This document shows, piece after piece, positions 38,211 through 47,764 of a stretch of 61,833 nucleotides of DNA (position 1 is the stretch's first letter; every line of letters begins with the position of its first letter). The stretch comes from Vicinamibacteria bacterium (GTDB lineage Bacteria > Acidobacteriota > Vicinamibacteria > Fen-336 > JAGNNV01). The DNA lies in contig JAIBCN010000005.1 of assembly GCA_019694155.1 (NCBI GenBank), positions 1-61,833 on the forward strand. Direction: 5' to 3'. The position numbers and the translations under genes are program-made. The notes under the pieces were generated by a model, which was not told where the DNA came from, ran no database searches, and worked only from the letters and a program-made list of their open reading frames with translations.

Positions 38211-40445
38211 GCGCCCTCCGCGATTTCCACCGAAACCGCCGCGACCGCCCCCACCGCCGCCACGGGGACGATCTCCCCGACCGCGGTCTCGGTCGCCACC
38301 GCCCTCACGACGGGGCGGCCGGTCCGAGCTGCCCTCGGGCGGGGCTACCATGCCCTCGGGAAGAGGGATCAGCGCCTTCTTGGAGAGGCGGACCTTGCCC
38401 ATCGGATCGATGGTCAGAACCTTGACCATCACGGAGTCGCCTTCCTTGAGAACGTCGCGAACCTCGTTGACCCGCTCGTGCGCGATCTCGGAGACGTGGA
38501 GCAGGCCGTCGGTGCCCGGCATGATCTCGACGAACGCGCCGAAATCGACGATGCGGACGACCTTGCCCATATATGTCTTCCCGAGTTCGACGCTCGCGGT
38601 GAGCTCCTCGATGATGGCCACGGCCTGCTGCGCGGCCTGGAGGTCGGTCGAGGCGATGAGCACGCGACCGTCATCCTCGATCTCGATCTTGCAGCCCGTC
38701 CGCTCGGTGATGGAGCGGATCATCTTGCCGCCGGGTCCGATGACATCGCGGATCTTGTCGACCGGGATCCTCACCGTCATGATTCGAGGCGCGTAGACGC
38801 TCATCTCCGGACGGTGGGTGCTCAGGGTCTCGGCCATCTTGCCGAGGATGTGCATGCGGCCTTCCTTCGCCTGAGCGAGGGCCTTCGCCATCAGCTCCGC
38901 GTTGAGACCGTCGATCTTGATGTCCATCTGCAGAGCGGTGAGGCCCTTCGCGGTGCCCGCGACCTTGAAGTCCATGTCGCCGTAGTGATCTTCCTCGCCC
39001 GCGATGTCGGTGAGGACCACGAACTTCTCGCCGTTCGAGACGAGGCCCATGGCGACACCGGCCACCGGCGCCTTGAGGGGCACGCCCGCGTCCATCATGG
39101 CCAGGGTTCCGCCACAGATCGACGCCATCGACGAGGAGCCGTTCGATTCGAGGATGTCCGACACGATGCGGATGGTGTAGGGGAAATCCTCCTCGGAGGG
39201 GAGCATCTCGCGCAGCGCGCGCTCGGCCAGGGCGCCGTGGCCGATCTCGCGCCGGCCCGGGCCGCGGTTCGGCTTGACTTCGCCGACCGAGAAGGCCGGG
39301 AAGTTGTAGTGGAGCATGAAGCGCTTCTTGTGCTCGGCTTCCTGCACGGTGTCGATGATCTGCGCATCCTCGCTGGTGCCGAGGGTGGCGGTGACGAGAG
39401 CCTGGGTCTCGCCTCGCGTGAAGAGCGCGGAACCATGCGTGCGAGGAAGGACCGTGACTTCCGACGTGATCGGACGGATCTCGTCGAAGCGGCGCCCGTC
39501 GAGACGGCGTCCGCGCTCGAGGATCTCGCGCCGCAGGATGTGCTCGCGGAGCTGGTCGTAGACCACGGGGAGCAGCGCCTTCTTGGCCGCCTGGTCCTCG
39601 GGGATGCTCGCGGCGTAGGCCTTCTTCACCGCGTCCATCTTGGCGTACATCTCGAGCTTGTCGCGCTTCTGCATCGCCTCGTAAAGAGCGGGCTCGAGAG
39701 CGGAGGCGATCTCGTGCGCGAGGGCGTGGTCGATCTCCCTCTTCGCGACCGGGCGCTTCGGCTTGCCGATCTCCGCCATCATCTGACGCTGCGCCGCGCA
39801 GATCACCTTGATGGCCTCGTGACCGGCGACCAGAGCGCGGACCATGTTCTCTTCCGAGAGCTCACTGGCGCTCGATTCGACCATGCAGATGGCCTTCTCG
39901 GTGCCCGCGACGAGGAGATTCAACTGGCTCTTCGTCTTCATGTCCGCGGTGGTGGGGTTGATGTGGCACTCGTTGTCCCAGAAGCCCACGCGGACCGCGC
40001 CGACCGGAGTGTCGAAGGGAATATCGGAAATGCAGAGTGAGGCCGAGGTGCCGATGATGGCCAGGGTGTCGGACTCGTTCAGGGGATCCGCCGACCACAG
40101 GAGTGCGCTGATCTGCGTCTCGCAGCCCCAGCCTTCCGGAAAGAGGGGACGCAGGGGGCGGTCGATGAGGCGGCAGGTGAGAATTTCCTTCTCGTTCTGC
40201 CGGCCCTCACGCTTGAAGAACCCGCCCGGGATCTTGCCCGCGGCGAAGTTGTTCTCGCGGTAGTCGACGGTGAGGGGCAGGAAGTCGATTCCGGGCTTCG
40301 GCTCCTTGGCCGCGCAGGCGGCGACGAAGACCACGGTGTCGCCCATACGCACCAGGGTGGCGCCGTCGGCCTGCTTGGCCATACGGCCCGTTTCAATGGT
40401 GATCGGCGTGCGGCCGACCTGGATCTCATACCGTTTCATGGCCAT
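38208..40445 (-). CDS. pnp: Polynucleotide phosphorylase
   Basis: A 745-residue PNPase with two RNase PH domains (IPGGFFKREGRQNEKEILTCRLIDRPLRPLFPEGW and RGETQALVTATLGT..., FPAFSVGEVKPNRGPGRREIGHGALAERAL). KH (DVIGPGGKMIRSITERTGCKIEIEDDG) and S1 (VELGKTYMGKVVRIVDFGAFVEI) domains follow. It is the phosphorolytic 3'-5' exonuclease of RNA decay. The C-terminus carries an unusual Arg/Gly tail ([20 protein letters not shown]). ATG 40445 has GGAG 8 nt upstream. rpsO lies upstream on the same strand, the normal gene order. Confidence 0.96.
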   Translation of the reverse strand: MAMKRYEIQVGRTPITIETGRMAKQADGATLVRMGDTVVFVAACAAKEPKPGIDFLPLTVDYRENNFAAGKIPGGFFKREGRQNEKEILTCRLIDRPLRPLFPEGWGCETQISALLWSADPLNESDTLAIIGTSASLCISDIPFDTPVGAVRVGFWDNECHINPTTADMKTKSQLNLLVAGTEKAICMVESSASELSEENMVRALVAGHEAIKVICAAQRQMMAEIGKPKRPVAKREIDHALAHEIASALEPALYEAMQKRDKLEMYAKMDAVKKAYAASIPEDQAAKKALLPVVYDQLREHILRREILERGRRLDGRRFDEIRPITSEVTVLPRTHGSALFTRGETQALVTATLGTSEDAQIIDTVQEAEHKKRFMLHYNFPAFSVGEVKPNRGPGRREIGHGALAERALREMLPSEEDFPYTIRIVSDILESNGSSSMASICGGTLAMMDAGVPLKAPVAGVAMGLVSNGEKFVVLTDIAGEEDHYGDMDFKVAGTAKGLTALQMDIKIDGLNAELMAKALAQAKEGRMHILGKMAETLSTHRPEMSVYAPRIMTVRIPVDKIRDVIGPGGKMIRSITERTGCKIEIEDDGRVLIASTDLQAAQQAVAIIEELTASVELGKTYMGKVVRIVDFGAFVEIMPGTDGLLHVSEIAHERVNEVRDVLKEGDSVMVKVLTIDPMGKVRLSKKALIPLPEGMVAPPEGSSDRPPRREGGGDRDRGRGDRPRGGGGGGRGGFGGNRGGR

Positions 40446-40496
40446 GTGCTTGTCTCCAGCGGCGGGGCTGTCGGGGGGAGGTGGGTCTTGCTAAGG

Positions 40497-40511
40497 GGGC
40501 GGCGACCGCCC
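40497..40511. other. Hairpin in the pnp leader
   Basis: GGGCGG (40497-40502) and CCGCCC (40506-40511) form a 6-bp stem with a 3-nt loop, about 50 nt before the pnp start in the 189-bp rpsO-pnp gap. In E. coli a leader hairpin cut by RNase III underlies pnp autoregulation; a similar role here is only a suggestion. A weak AAGGC/GCCTT stem near 40600 may end the rpsO message. Confidence 0.35.
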
Positions 40512-40634
40512 GTGGCGCAGAACGAGGCCGATCCGGAATACCCTGACCCCTCCCGGGCGACCGGAGGAAGCCGAAACCCCGAGACCGGGCGGCCGGGCCG
40601 GAACGAAAGGCCCTTGCCTTCTGCGTCGCGGGGG

Positions 40635-40904
40635 CTACTTGCGCAGTCCGAGCTTGACGATCAGAGACTGGTAGCGAGAGGGCGTCTTCGACTTGAGATA
40701 GTCGAGCAGCCGGCGACGATGGCCGACCATCATCAAAAGCCCGCGGCGCGAGTGGTGATCCTTCGCGTGCGTCTTGAGATGCTCGGTCAGCTGTCCGATG
40801 CGCTCTGATAGAAGCGCGACCTGGACCTCGGGCGACCCGGTGTCCTTGGCGTGCGCGCGGTTTCCCTCGATGAGGGTCGTCTTCTTTTCCTTGGTAAGGC
40901 TCAC
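40635..40904 (-). CDS. rpsO: 30S ribosomal protein S15
   Basis: An 89-residue S15 with the conserved [50 protein letters not shown], which covers helices 1-4 and the 16S rRNA-binding residues. It is a primary binder of the central 16S domain. The start is GTG 40904 with GGAGGAG about 10 nt upstream. The long leader (about 100 nt to truB) leaves room for S15 feedback on its own mRNA, known in other bacteria. No ribF lies between truB and rpsO, unlike many genomes. Confidence 0.96.
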   Translation of the reverse strand: MSLTKEKKTTLIEGNRAHAKDTGSPEVQVALLSERIGQLTEHLKTHAKDHHSRRGLLMMVGHRRRLLDYLKSKTPSRYQSLIVKLGLRK

Positions 40905-40970
40905 GACTCTTTTGCTCCTCCGAGCCTGCTTTGTTGTTCTTACAGCGTGATTTATCTTCGTTTGGAACGC

Positions 40971-40999
40971 GGGAGTTTACCACAGGCGGTGGAGCTCCC
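40971..40999 (-). terminator. Hairpin between truB and rpsO
   Basis: Outer GGGAG/CTCCC (40971-40975 with 40995-40999) and inner CCAC/GTGG (40980-40983 with 40989-40992) form an interrupted stem directly after the truB stop. No U-tract follows on the minus strand, so it would need Rho or act as a processing or leader structure. Confidence 0.4.
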
Positions 41000-41004
41000 C
41001 CGGC

Positions 41005-41916
41005 TCAGAACACGCAGAAGGGCTTCATTCGCGAGCCATCCACGCGCGCGAGCGCGACGAGGCGGCCCTCCCCGTCGCAGATGCGTACCCTGGCGCCAGA
41101 CGGGTCAGAGGGCGCTCCCGTATTCACGGCACGTCCCAGCCTCAGTTCCGAAACTTCCCTGTCTCCCGCCGACACCCGGGGCCAGCCCTCGAGAGATCCC
41201 GCCATGGGAACGAGCGCCTTCGCGAGCGCAACTTCAGTCAGGTCATCGAGGCGGACGGCACGGCCCAGGTCCCAAACGCCCGAGCGCGTGCGCCGCAGCG
41301 AGACGAGGTGCGCGCCGACGCCGAGCGCCCGCCCAAGGTCGCGGGCCAGCGCGCGGATGTAGGTTCCCCGGGAACAGGCGAATCGCACGCGGGCGACGTC
41401 CCCGTCGAGCCCGATCAGTTCGGCGCTTCCGACGTGCACGCGCACCGGCTTGAGGTCGACCGCCTCGCCGCGGCGGGCCAGGGCATAGGCGCGCTCCCCC
41501 GCCACCTTCTTGGCCGAATAGGCGGGAGGCGTCTGATCGATCTCACCCACGAGACCGGCGAGCGCCGCACTCACGCCGCCGGCACTCAACCGCTCGGTCG
41601 GAACTGGGTTGCCTCGAGGCTCCCCTTCGGCGTCGTCGGTCGTCGTCTCGAAGCCGAAGCGCACTCCCGCTTCATACTCCTTGGCGTCGAGGCCGCCCGC
41701 CTCCTCGAGGTACGGAATGAGCCTCGTGGCCTTCCCCAGACACAGGACGAGAACGCCGGTGGCGAGGGGGTCGAGGGTGCCGGTGTGCCCTACCCGTCTC
41801 GTTCCGGCCACCCGGCGGACCCGCGCCACCACGTCGTGAGAGGTGAGTCCCGCGGGCTTGTCCACCACGAGAAGGCCGTCGATGCCGGAGTCGGGCCGCG
41901 TTCGTGGCTTGTTCAG
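41005..41916 (-). CDS. truB: tRNA pseudouridine-55 synthase; probable CTG start
   Basis: A TruB with VDKPAGLTSHDVVARVRR, GHTGTLDPLATGVLVLCLGKATR (catalytic Asp), the AYSAKKVAGERAY motif and the SRGTYIRALARDLG block; it ends in a PUA-like segment. It makes psi55 in the T-arm of tRNAs. The first ordinary start codon is GTG 41868, but that would remove the conserved first strand (IDGLLVVDKP; compare INGVLLLDKP in E. coli TruB). In-frame CTG 41916 follows GGAGA (41925-41921) and yields LNKPRTRPDSGIDGLLVVDKP, 303 residues. I therefore place the start there; an error in the assembly is the alternative. Confidence 0.9.
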   Translation of the reverse strand: MNKPRTRPDSGIDGLLVVDKPAGLTSHDVVARVRRVAGTRRVGHTGTLDPLATGVLVLCLGKATRLIPYLEEAGGLDAKEYEAGVRFGFETTTDDAEGEPRGNPVPTERLSAGGVSAALAGLVGEIDQTPPAYSAKKVAGERAYALARRGEAVDLKPVRVHVGSAELIGLDGDVARVRFACSRGTYIRALARDLGRALGVGAHLVSLRRTRSGVWDLGRAVRLDDLTEVALAKALVPMAGSLEGWPRVSAGDREVSELRLGRAVNTGAPSDPSGARVRICDGEGRLVALARVDGSRMKPFCVF

Positions 41917-41930
41917 AGGATCTCCGGCAC

Positions 41931-42350
41931 TCAGTCTTCGTCCGTGGGCGGGGCGGGTTCGCCGGGCCCGGCCGCGGTCACCGCCGCCGGCTCGTCGGCC
42001 TTCTCGTCCGTCTTCCAGCCGGCCATGATCTCGCTCACCCTCTGGGCGTTGTCGAGGCCCCGGTCCTGAACGAACAGAATTTCGGGGACGGTGCGGGTCG
42101 TCATGCGCTGCGAAAGGAGCTTCCTCACGAAGCCGCGCGAATGATGAAGGGCGCGCATCGATTCCGTCTGCGCCTTTGCGTCCCCCATGGGTGAGACGTA
42201 GATCTTCGCAACCGACTGGTCCACCGGCATCTCCACGCGGATCACGGTCACGAAGCCGAGACGAGGGTCACGGATTTCCCGGGAGATGATCATCGCCACC
42301 TCGTCTCTCACCCCGTCCGCGACCCGGGACTTCCGATGATTCACAGCCAT
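41931..42350 (-). CDS. rbfA: Ribosome-binding factor A
   Basis: A 139-residue RbfA. NHRKSRVADGVRDEVAMIISREIRDPRLGFVTVIRVEMPVDQSVAKIYVS is the KH-type fold start, and LLSQRMTTRTVPEILFVQDRGLDNAQRVSEIM the second half. A Pro/Ala/acidic tail (KADEPAAVTAAGPGEPAPPTDED) extends past the usual domain. It matures the 30S subunit by acting on 16S helix 1. ATG 42350 lies inside the end of the YlxP-like gene (10-base overlap), so translation is likely coupled. truB follows. Confidence 0.93.
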   Translation of the reverse strand: MAVNHRKSRVADGVRDEVAMIISREIRDPRLGFVTVIRVEMPVDQSVAKIYVSPMGDAKAQTESMRALHHSRGFVRKLLSQRMTTRTVPEILFVQDRGLDNAQRVSEIMAGWKTDEKADEPAAVTAAGPGEPAPPTDED

Positions 42351-42622
42351 TGTCTTTGTTCCCCCCCGCAAACCACGCCTGGAGTCTCCTCCATCACCCG
42401 AACGATCCGGTCGAGCGTTCGCTCCATGGAGGCGCGCTCGGTGTTGACGCCGACCACCGCGATCCCCGCCCGCTGCCACTCGTCGTGGTGGGCCACCTCC
42501 GCGACCGACACGTTGTGATCCTGGCGGACGCGCTCCATGATGGAGCGCAGGGGCTGCCTTTTGTCCTTGAGACTTCGCGCCTCGGGCAGGTGCAACTCGA
42601 TCTCGAGAAGCCCAATAACCAT
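42341..42622 (-). CDS. DUF503 (YlxP-like) protein
   Basis: A 93-residue DUF503 protein: VIGLLEIELHLPEARSLKDKRQPLRSIMERVRQDHNVSVAEVAHHDEWQRAGIAVVGVN. This family usually sits between infB and rbfA, as here, and is associated with ribosome maturation; biochemistry is limited. It is a complete domain. A TAAGAT hexamer ends 6 nt before ATG 42622 and a terminator lies between it and infB, so it appears to head a separate unit with rbfA and truB. Confidence 0.88.
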   Translation of the reverse strand: MVIGLLEIELHLPEARSLKDKRQPLRSIMERVRQDHNVSVAEVAHHDEWQRAGIAVVGVNTERASMERTLDRIVRVMEETPGVVCGGEQRQWL

Positions 42623-42634
42623 GCCCTCATCTTA
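42623..42634 (-). promoter_or_regulatory. Leaderless-type -10 hexamer TAAGAT for the DUF503-rbfA-truB unit
   Basis: On the minus strand TAAGAT (42634-42629), six nucleotides (GAGGGC) and ATG 42622. The GAGGG could look like a Shine-Dalgarno but would be only one nucleotide from the start, too close to work. Together with the terminator at 42662-42690 it marks a new transcription unit. Confidence 0.5.
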
Positions 42635-42661
42635 GGCCGCCAACCTCGTTGAGATCCCGGG

Positions 42662-42690
42662 TCAAAGCGAAGGCCCAATTCACTTGGGCC
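42662..42690 (-). terminator. Terminator after infB
   Basis: On the minus strand GGCCCAA (42690-42684), loop GTGAA and TTGGGCC (42678-42672) form a perfect 7-bp stem followed by TTCGCTTTG. The U-tract is short but the position, about 60 bp after the infB stop and ahead of a new promoter, supports the call. Confidence 0.6.
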
Positions 42691-42750
42691 GGAGCGTCGG
42701 GGGTCTGGGGGCTGAGCATCGCCCCCCCCGGCCATCTGCGGCCCAAAGCT

Positions 42751-45726
42751 CTACAAGGTTTCGCGGTACTTCTCCATGACGAAGAACTCGATGATGTCGC
42801 CGGGCTTCACGTCGTTGAAGTCGACGATGCCGATGCCGCACTCCGTACCCGCCCGAACCTCGGAAGCGTCGTCCTTGTGCCGCTTCAGCGACGCCACCTT
42901 GCCGGTGTGGATGACGATGTTGTCGCGCAGCAGACGGACGCTCGCCTGCCGCGTGACCTTGCCTTCCGTGACCAGAGACCCGGCGATAGTGCCGATCTTC
43001 GAGATCTTGAAGGTCTCGAGTACCTTGGCCTGTCCGAGCACCACTTCCTTGAACGCGGGAGCGAGGCGGCCTTCGAGGGCTTTGGTCAGGTCGTCCACGA
43101 CGTCATAGATAATCGTGTACAGGCGGACTTCGATGTTGTCGCGCTCGGCGAACTCGGCAGCCTTGCGCTCCGGGCGGACGTTGAAGCCCACCACGATGCC
43201 TTCCGACGCGGCGGCGAGGAGAACGTCCCCCTCGTTGATGGCGCCCACACCCGACCGAATGATGCGCAGGCGGATCTTCTCCTGCGGAATCTTCTTCAAC
43301 TGCTCGGTGAGCGCCTCGACCGAACCCTGCACGTCGGCCTTCAGGACCAGGGGCAGTTCGATGGGACCGTCGGTCCCCCCGCCCGGCTTGGCGATGGCCT
43401 CGAGGCGGATCCTGGACTGGATGGCCTGCTGCTTGTCCTTGAGCTTCTGCTGGCGGAAGGACACGATGGTGTGAGCCTTGACCGAATCCTCGACCACGAA
43501 GAGCGAGTCACCGGGCTCCGGCACGTCGTCGAGACCCTGGATCTCCACGGGGGTCGACGGCCCCGCCTCACGCAGCCGTTCGCCACGATCGTTCATGAGC
43601 GCGCGGACGCGGCCGGAGACGGCGCCCGCGACCACCACGTCGCCGATGCGCAGCGTTCCGTCCTGAACCAGGATGTTCGCGACCGGTCCACGGCCCTTGT
43701 CCAGCCTCGACTCGATGACCGCGCCCCGCGCCGGCTTGTCGGGCATCGCCTTGTACTCGCCCATGTCAGCCTGGAGCAGGATCATCTCGAGCAGCTGATC
43801 GAGGTTCTGCTTCTTCTTGGCCGAGACGTTCACGAAGACGGTCTGGCCGCCCCACTCTTCCGGGAGCAGGCCGCGGTCGGCGAGCTGCTGCCGAATGCGA
43901 TCCGGTTGAGCCTCGGGCTTGTCGATCTTGTTGACCGCCACCACGATGGGCACGCCGGCCGCCTTCGCATGGTCGAGAGCTTCGAGAGTCTGGGGCATGA
44001 CGCCGTCGTCCGCCGCGACGACCAGAACGACGATGTCGGTCACGCGCGCGCCGCGCGAGCGCATCAGAGTGAACGCCTCGTGGCCGGGGGTATCCAGGAA
44101 AACCACCGCCCGGTCGTCCACCTCGATCTTGTAGGCGCCGATGTGCTGGGTGATCCCGCCGTGCTCGCGCTCGGCGACCCGGGTCTCGCGTATGGCATCG
44201 AGGAGCGACGTCTTGCCGTGGTCGACGTGGCCCATGACGGTGACCACGGGCGCGCGCGGCACTGCGCCTGCGGCCGTCGACACCACCTGCTCCTGCACCA
44301 CTTCTTCCTCGTACGAGCGCACGGTGGCGTCGTAGCCGAACTCGCGGCAGACATCCTGCGCGACTTCGATGTCGAGAGTCTGGTTCACGGTCAGCATGAG
44401 GCCCTTGCTGATGAGGTACTTCAGGATGTCGCGGTTCTTGGCGTCGGGCATGCGCTCCGACAGCTCCTTGACCGTGACGCCTTCGGTGATGGTGATCGGG
44501 CGCAGCGGGCCCGTCCACTTCGGACGCTCCTGGGTGACGATCGGCGTGATCTCACGCGCGCCTTTCTCGCGGGGCTGCCGGCGGGCTCCGATGCCCGGAC
44601 GGTAGGAACCCGGACGGCTGCCCGGCGACGATGGCTGCGAGGCAGGCGACGGAGGACCACCGGCGCGGCCCGAAGGCCCGGTGGTTGCGGGGGCCTGGGC
44701 GCCGCGGACTCCGGGAGTGCCGCCCCGCAGGCCCGGGCGCTGAGGAGGGGCGCCCGGACGGGTGGCGACCCGATGCTGCCCGGTCGTCCTCGTGGGGGAT
44801 GCGATGGGCCGGATCGCGCGAATAACCGGAGCAATCGGCTTCACCACGAGAGGAGCCTGGGGTTCGCCGGCCTCGCCGGACGGCGCCCCTTCGGGTGGTC
44901 CCGGCGTCGCCGCCTTGGCCGCCGCGGCGGGCCTGCCGATGGGTCGAAGCGGGGCGATACGCGGCGTCATCCTCACCGGAGCGGCGGACGGGCCGACCGC
45001 GGGGATACCATCCTCGACGGTGTCGTCCGCGGCGCCGGGTTCGGACTCGGCGGAGCGCGCGGCCGAGGCGGGTTCGCCCGTCTCAGGAGAGACCCCGGCA
45101 TCTGCCTCACCCGGCGCGGGGGCGGGCTCGGTCTCGGTCGGCGCGGCCTTGCGGGCACGACCGATGGGTGCGACGGTAATCGGTGCCCTCGGCGCTACCG
45201 GCTCATCCTTGGCGACCACGGGCGCCGCCGCGGCAGCGGGAGCCGTCGGGGCGGTGACGGGACCCGCCGCGGGAGCGGGCTTGACCCCTGTCGCCTCCAC
45301 GGGCGGTGGTTCCGGGGCGGCTTCCACGGGCTTGGCCGCAACGCGCGGCGCCAGGCGGACTGCGGGTGTGGGGGTGGGAGCGGGGGCGGCCGGCTTGGGA
45401 CGAACGCCCGCCTTGCGTGCCGCGCGCTCCGCCTCGGCTTCCCGGGCGGCCCGCTCGCGCTCGGCGCGCTCGGCGGCTACCTTGGCCTCGCGCTCCTTCT
45501 CGAGAGCGTCCCGCTCGCCCTCGTCCTCTTCGGAACCGTACACTCGGCTCTTCTTGGAGCTCTGGCTCTCGAGGCGCACGTGGCGCTTGAACTTGGTGGC
45601 CTGGTCTTCGTCGACGGAGCTGGACGGGGCCTTCGCCTCGATGCCCATCGCCTTGAGTTTCTCGATGATCTCCTGCGAGGAGAGACCCAGTTCGCGGGCG
45701 AGTTCGTAGACGCGGGGTTTGGGCAT
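42751..45726 (-). CDS. infB: Translation initiation factor IF-2
   Basis: A 991-residue IF-2. The N-terminus ([23 protein letters not shown]) is the IF2N motif; a long Pro/Ala/Arg/Glu-rich linker spans about 60-430. A second IF2N precedes the G domain with G1 [13 protein letters not shown]3 DTPGHEAF and G4 VAVNKIDKP. Domains II-IV end with [27 protein letters not shown]. It positions fMet-tRNA on the 30S subunit. Start ATG 45726 was chosen because the conserved N-terminus begins there; the frame remains open upstream to 45849. nusA lies 82 bp upstream. Confidence 0.96.
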   Translation of the reverse strand: MPKPRVYELARELGLSSQEIIEKLKAMGIEAKAPSSSVDEDQATKFKRHVRLESQSSKKSRVYGSEEDEGERDALEKEREAKVAAERAERERAAREAEAERAARKAGVRPKPAAPAPTPTPAVRLAPRVAAKPVEAAPEPPPVEATGVKPAPAAGPVTAPTAPAAAAAPVVAKDEPVAPRAPITVAPIGRARKAAPTETEPAPAPGEADAGVSPETGEPASAARSAESEPGAADDTVEDGIPAVGPSAAPVRMTPRIAPLRPIGRPAAAAKAATPGPPEGAPSGEAGEPQAPLVVKPIAPVIRAIRPIASPTRTTGQHRVATRPGAPPQRPGLRGGTPGVRGAQAPATTGPSGRAGGPPSPASQPSSPGSRPGSYRPGIGARRQPREKGAREITPIVTQERPKWTGPLRPITITEGVTVKELSERMPDAKNRDILKYLISKGLMLTVNQTLDIEVAQDVCREFGYDATVRSYEEEVVQEQVVSTAAGAVPRAPVVTVMGHVDHGKTSLLDAIRETRVAEREHGGITQHIGAYKIEVDDRAVVFLDTPGHEAFTLMRSRGARVTDIVVLVVAADDGVMPQTLEALDHAKAAGVPIVVAVNKIDKPEAQPDRIRQQLADRGLLPEEWGGQTVFVNVSAKKKQNLDQLLEMILLQADMGEYKAMPDKPARGAVIESRLDKGRGPVANILVQDGTLRIGDVVVAGAVSGRVRALMNDRGERLREAGPSTPVEIQGLDDVPEPGDSLFVVEDSVKAHTIVSFRQQKLKDKQQAIQSRIRLEAIAKPGGGTDGPIELPLVLKADVQGSVEALTEQLKKIPQEKIRLRIIRSGVGAINEGDVLLAAASEGIVVGFNVRPERKAAEFAERDNIEVRLYTIIYDVVDDLTKALEGRLAPAFKEVVLGQAKVLETFKISKIGTIAGSLVTEGKVTRQASVRLLRDNIVIHTGKVASLKRHKDDASEVRAGTECGIGIVDFNDVKPGDIIEFFVMEKYRETL

Positions 45727-45808
45727 GAAGCTCTTTATCGACCTGTTTCTGGACGTATGAAGGGTGCGGAGATCCCATGGATCGACGACGGAACGAGGCC
45801 CAAGAACA

Positions 45809-47149
45809 CTAGGCGGGTTCTCCTGCCGGGGGCTGGGCCGCCGCTTCATCGGACTCAGGGGCGGATTCGGTGGATGGTTCGGATCCCTCGGCCGGCGTTT
45901 CGCGGACCGCGACCTTGGGCAGGGCGGCGGTGGCCGCCTGACGGAGGGAGGCCGCGGTGGCTTCCTCGATGTCGATCGAGGCGAACTCCTCGTCGGTCAT
46001 CTGGAGGAGGTGCTCGAGCCCCTGAACACGCGCGTCCATCAGGCGCTGCACGATGTCCTTGTCGACGCCTTCCATGGTCTTGAACTCGCTGAGCTGCGCC
46101 GCGACCTCGATGCGCTTTTCTTCCTCGCTCTTGATCTCGATCCGCCAGCCCACGAGCTTCGCGGCCAGGCGCACGTTCTGCCCGCGCTTACCGATGGCGA
46201 GCGAGAGTTGCTTGTCCTCGACCACCACTTCCATGATCTTCTGCTCGGAGTCGACGATCTGCACGCGCGAAACCTGGGCGGGCTGCAGCGCCGCCTTGAC
46301 CAGCGCGACCGGATCATCGTCCCATTCGATGATGTCGATCTTCTCGCCGCGCAGCTCGCGGATGACCGCCTGAACGCGCGTGCCTTTCATGCCGACGCAG
46401 GCGCCGATGGGATCGATGTCCTTGTGGGTCGACTCCACCGCCACCTTGGCCCGCTCCCCCGGCTCGCGGACGCAGGCGCGGATCTTCACGGTGCCGTCGA
46501 AGATCTCGGGCACTTCCATCTCGAGGAGCTTCCGGAGAAGCGCTCCATCGGTTCGGGACACCGTGACCTGCGGCCCGCCGCGGGTCGACCGCTGCACGGA
46601 GAGGATGGCCACCCGGATGCGGTCGCCCGTCTGGTAGTTCTCCGCCCGGCTCTGTTCCTTGCGCGGGAGCACCGCCTCGGTGCGGCCGAGATCGATGATG
46701 TAGTCGGTGCCTTCCTGCCGCTTGATCACGCCATTCAGGACATCGCCGCGGCGGCGCTCGAATTCGGCGATGACGTTGTCGCGCTCGGCATCGCGGACCT
46801 TCTGGAAGATGACCTGCTTCGCGGCCTGGGCGGCGATGCGTCCGAGGCCCTCGGTCTGCTTCGGGAACTCGATTTCCATGCCGAGTTCGGCCTCGGGGAT
46901 GAGCTCCCGCGCCTCCTCGAGACTGATCTCGATCTCCTCGTCCGTGACCTTCTCGACCACTTCCTTGACCGCGAAGACGTCGATGTCGCCTGTCTCGTGG
47001 TTGAAGCGGCTGCGCAGATCCTCGTCGTTGTTGAAGAAGCGCTTGGCGGCCTGGAGGATCGCGTCCTCGATCGCCCGGATCACGACCTCGGGATCGAGGT
47101 TCTTCTCCCGGGAGACCTGCTCGATGCGTACTTTCAGCTCGTTAGCCAT
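45809..47149 (-). CDS. nusA: Transcription termination/antitermination factor NusA
   Basis: A 446-residue NusA. The N-terminal RNAP-binding domain (ANELKVRIEQVSREKNLDPEVVIRAIEDAILQAAKR) leads to S1 (LNGVIKRQEGTDYIIDLGRTEAVLPRKEQ) and two KH domains (GACVGMKGTRVQAVIRELRGEKIDII; LSLAIGKRGQNVRLAAKLVGWRIEI). An acidic C-terminal region with one helix-hairpin-helix-like repeat and a Pro/Ser/Glu tail follow. It binds RNA polymerase and modulates pausing. AGGTAAATC precedes ATG 47149; rimP ends 3 bp upstream. Confidence 0.96.
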   Translation of the reverse strand: MANELKVRIEQVSREKNLDPEVVIRAIEDAILQAAKRFFNNDEDLRSRFNHETGDIDVFAVKEVVEKVTDEEIEISLEEARELIPEAELGMEIEFPKQTEGLGRIAAQAAKQVIFQKVRDAERDNVIAEFERRRGDVLNGVIKRQEGTDYIIDLGRTEAVLPRKEQSRAENYQTGDRIRVAILSVQRSTRGGPQVTVSRTDGALLRKLLEMEVPEIFDGTVKIRACVREPGERAKVAVESTHKDIDPIGACVGMKGTRVQAVIRELRGEKIDIIEWDDDPVALVKAALQPAQVSRVQIVDSEQKIMEVVVEDKQLSLAIGKRGQNVRLAAKLVGWRIEIKSEEEKRIEVAAQLSEFKTMEGVDKDIVQRLMDARVQGLEHLLQMTDEEFASIDIEEATAASLRQAATAALPKVAVRETPAEGSEPSTESAPESDEAAAQPPAGEPA

Positions 47150-47152
47150 GAT

Positions 47153-47725
47153 TTACCTGAACGAAATCTCTCTTTGGGCGTGGCGGAGAGCCGAAAACGG
47201 CACGGCAATCTCGGCGCCTTCGCGGCCTTTGTTATCGCGGGGGACGATGCGGACTTCCTTATCGTTCACCGCCAGCAGGCGGCCCTTGATCTCCTTCACG
47301 GGAACTTTCGCCTCGTCCGCGTCTCCGCCCGCGGCATCCGACCCGACGGACGCCGGCGCCTCGACGAACGCGATCTGGACGTTCTTCTCGATCACGCGCA
47401 TGAAATCGGCCGGCGTCTTGAGCGGACGCGTCATCCCCGGCGACGACACCTCCAGGGTGTAGGAGCGACCGATGGGGTCCTCGACGTCGAGGATGGCCGA
47501 AATCTCGCGAGACGCGCTCTCGAGCTCATCGAGGCTGATCCGTCCTGGCTTGTCGAGGAAGATCCTGAGGACCGGACCCTTCCCCCCCCGCTTCATCTCG
47601 ATTTCGACGAGCTCGAGCCCGGAGGAAGCGGCCACACGCTCGGTGACCGAGCGCACGAAGGCCTCCACTTCGAGCCCCTTGCGGGCGTCTTTCTCGGATT
47701 GAACGGCGGCGCTGGTCGCGGTCAA
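47153..47725 (-). CDS. rimP: Ribosome maturation factor RimP
   Basis: A 190-residue RimP. VEAFVRSVTERVAASSGLELVEIEMKRGGKGPVLRIFLDKPGRISLDELESASREISAILDVEDPIGRSYTLEVSSPGMTRPLKTPADF is the diagnostic N-terminal domain, ending in the SSPG-x-x-RPL motif. A C-terminal SH3-like domain follows an inserted Ala/Gly/Asp-rich loop (EAPASVGSDAAGGDADEAK). It aids 30S maturation. No ATG or GTG is available; TTG 47725 has GGAG upstream and is the likely start. It opens the rimP-nusA-infB unit. Confidence 0.92.
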   Translation of the reverse strand: MTATSAAVQSEKDARKGLEVEAFVRSVTERVAASSGLELVEIEMKRGGKGPVLRIFLDKPGRISLDELESASREISAILDVEDPIGRSYTLEVSSPGMTRPLKTPADFMRVIEKNVQIAFVEAPASVGSDAAGGDADEAKVPVKEIKGRLLAVNDKEVRIVPRDNKGREGAEIAVPFSALRHAQREISFR

Positions 47726-47764
47726 CTCTTCTCCGGCTCTTCTTTCAAGACGGCTTCTCGATGG

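Noticed and set aside
42649..46083. 1144-codon open frame on the plus strand opposite infB and nusA
   Set aside because: It spans two unmistakable conserved genes and their gap; composition is typical of an antisense shadow.
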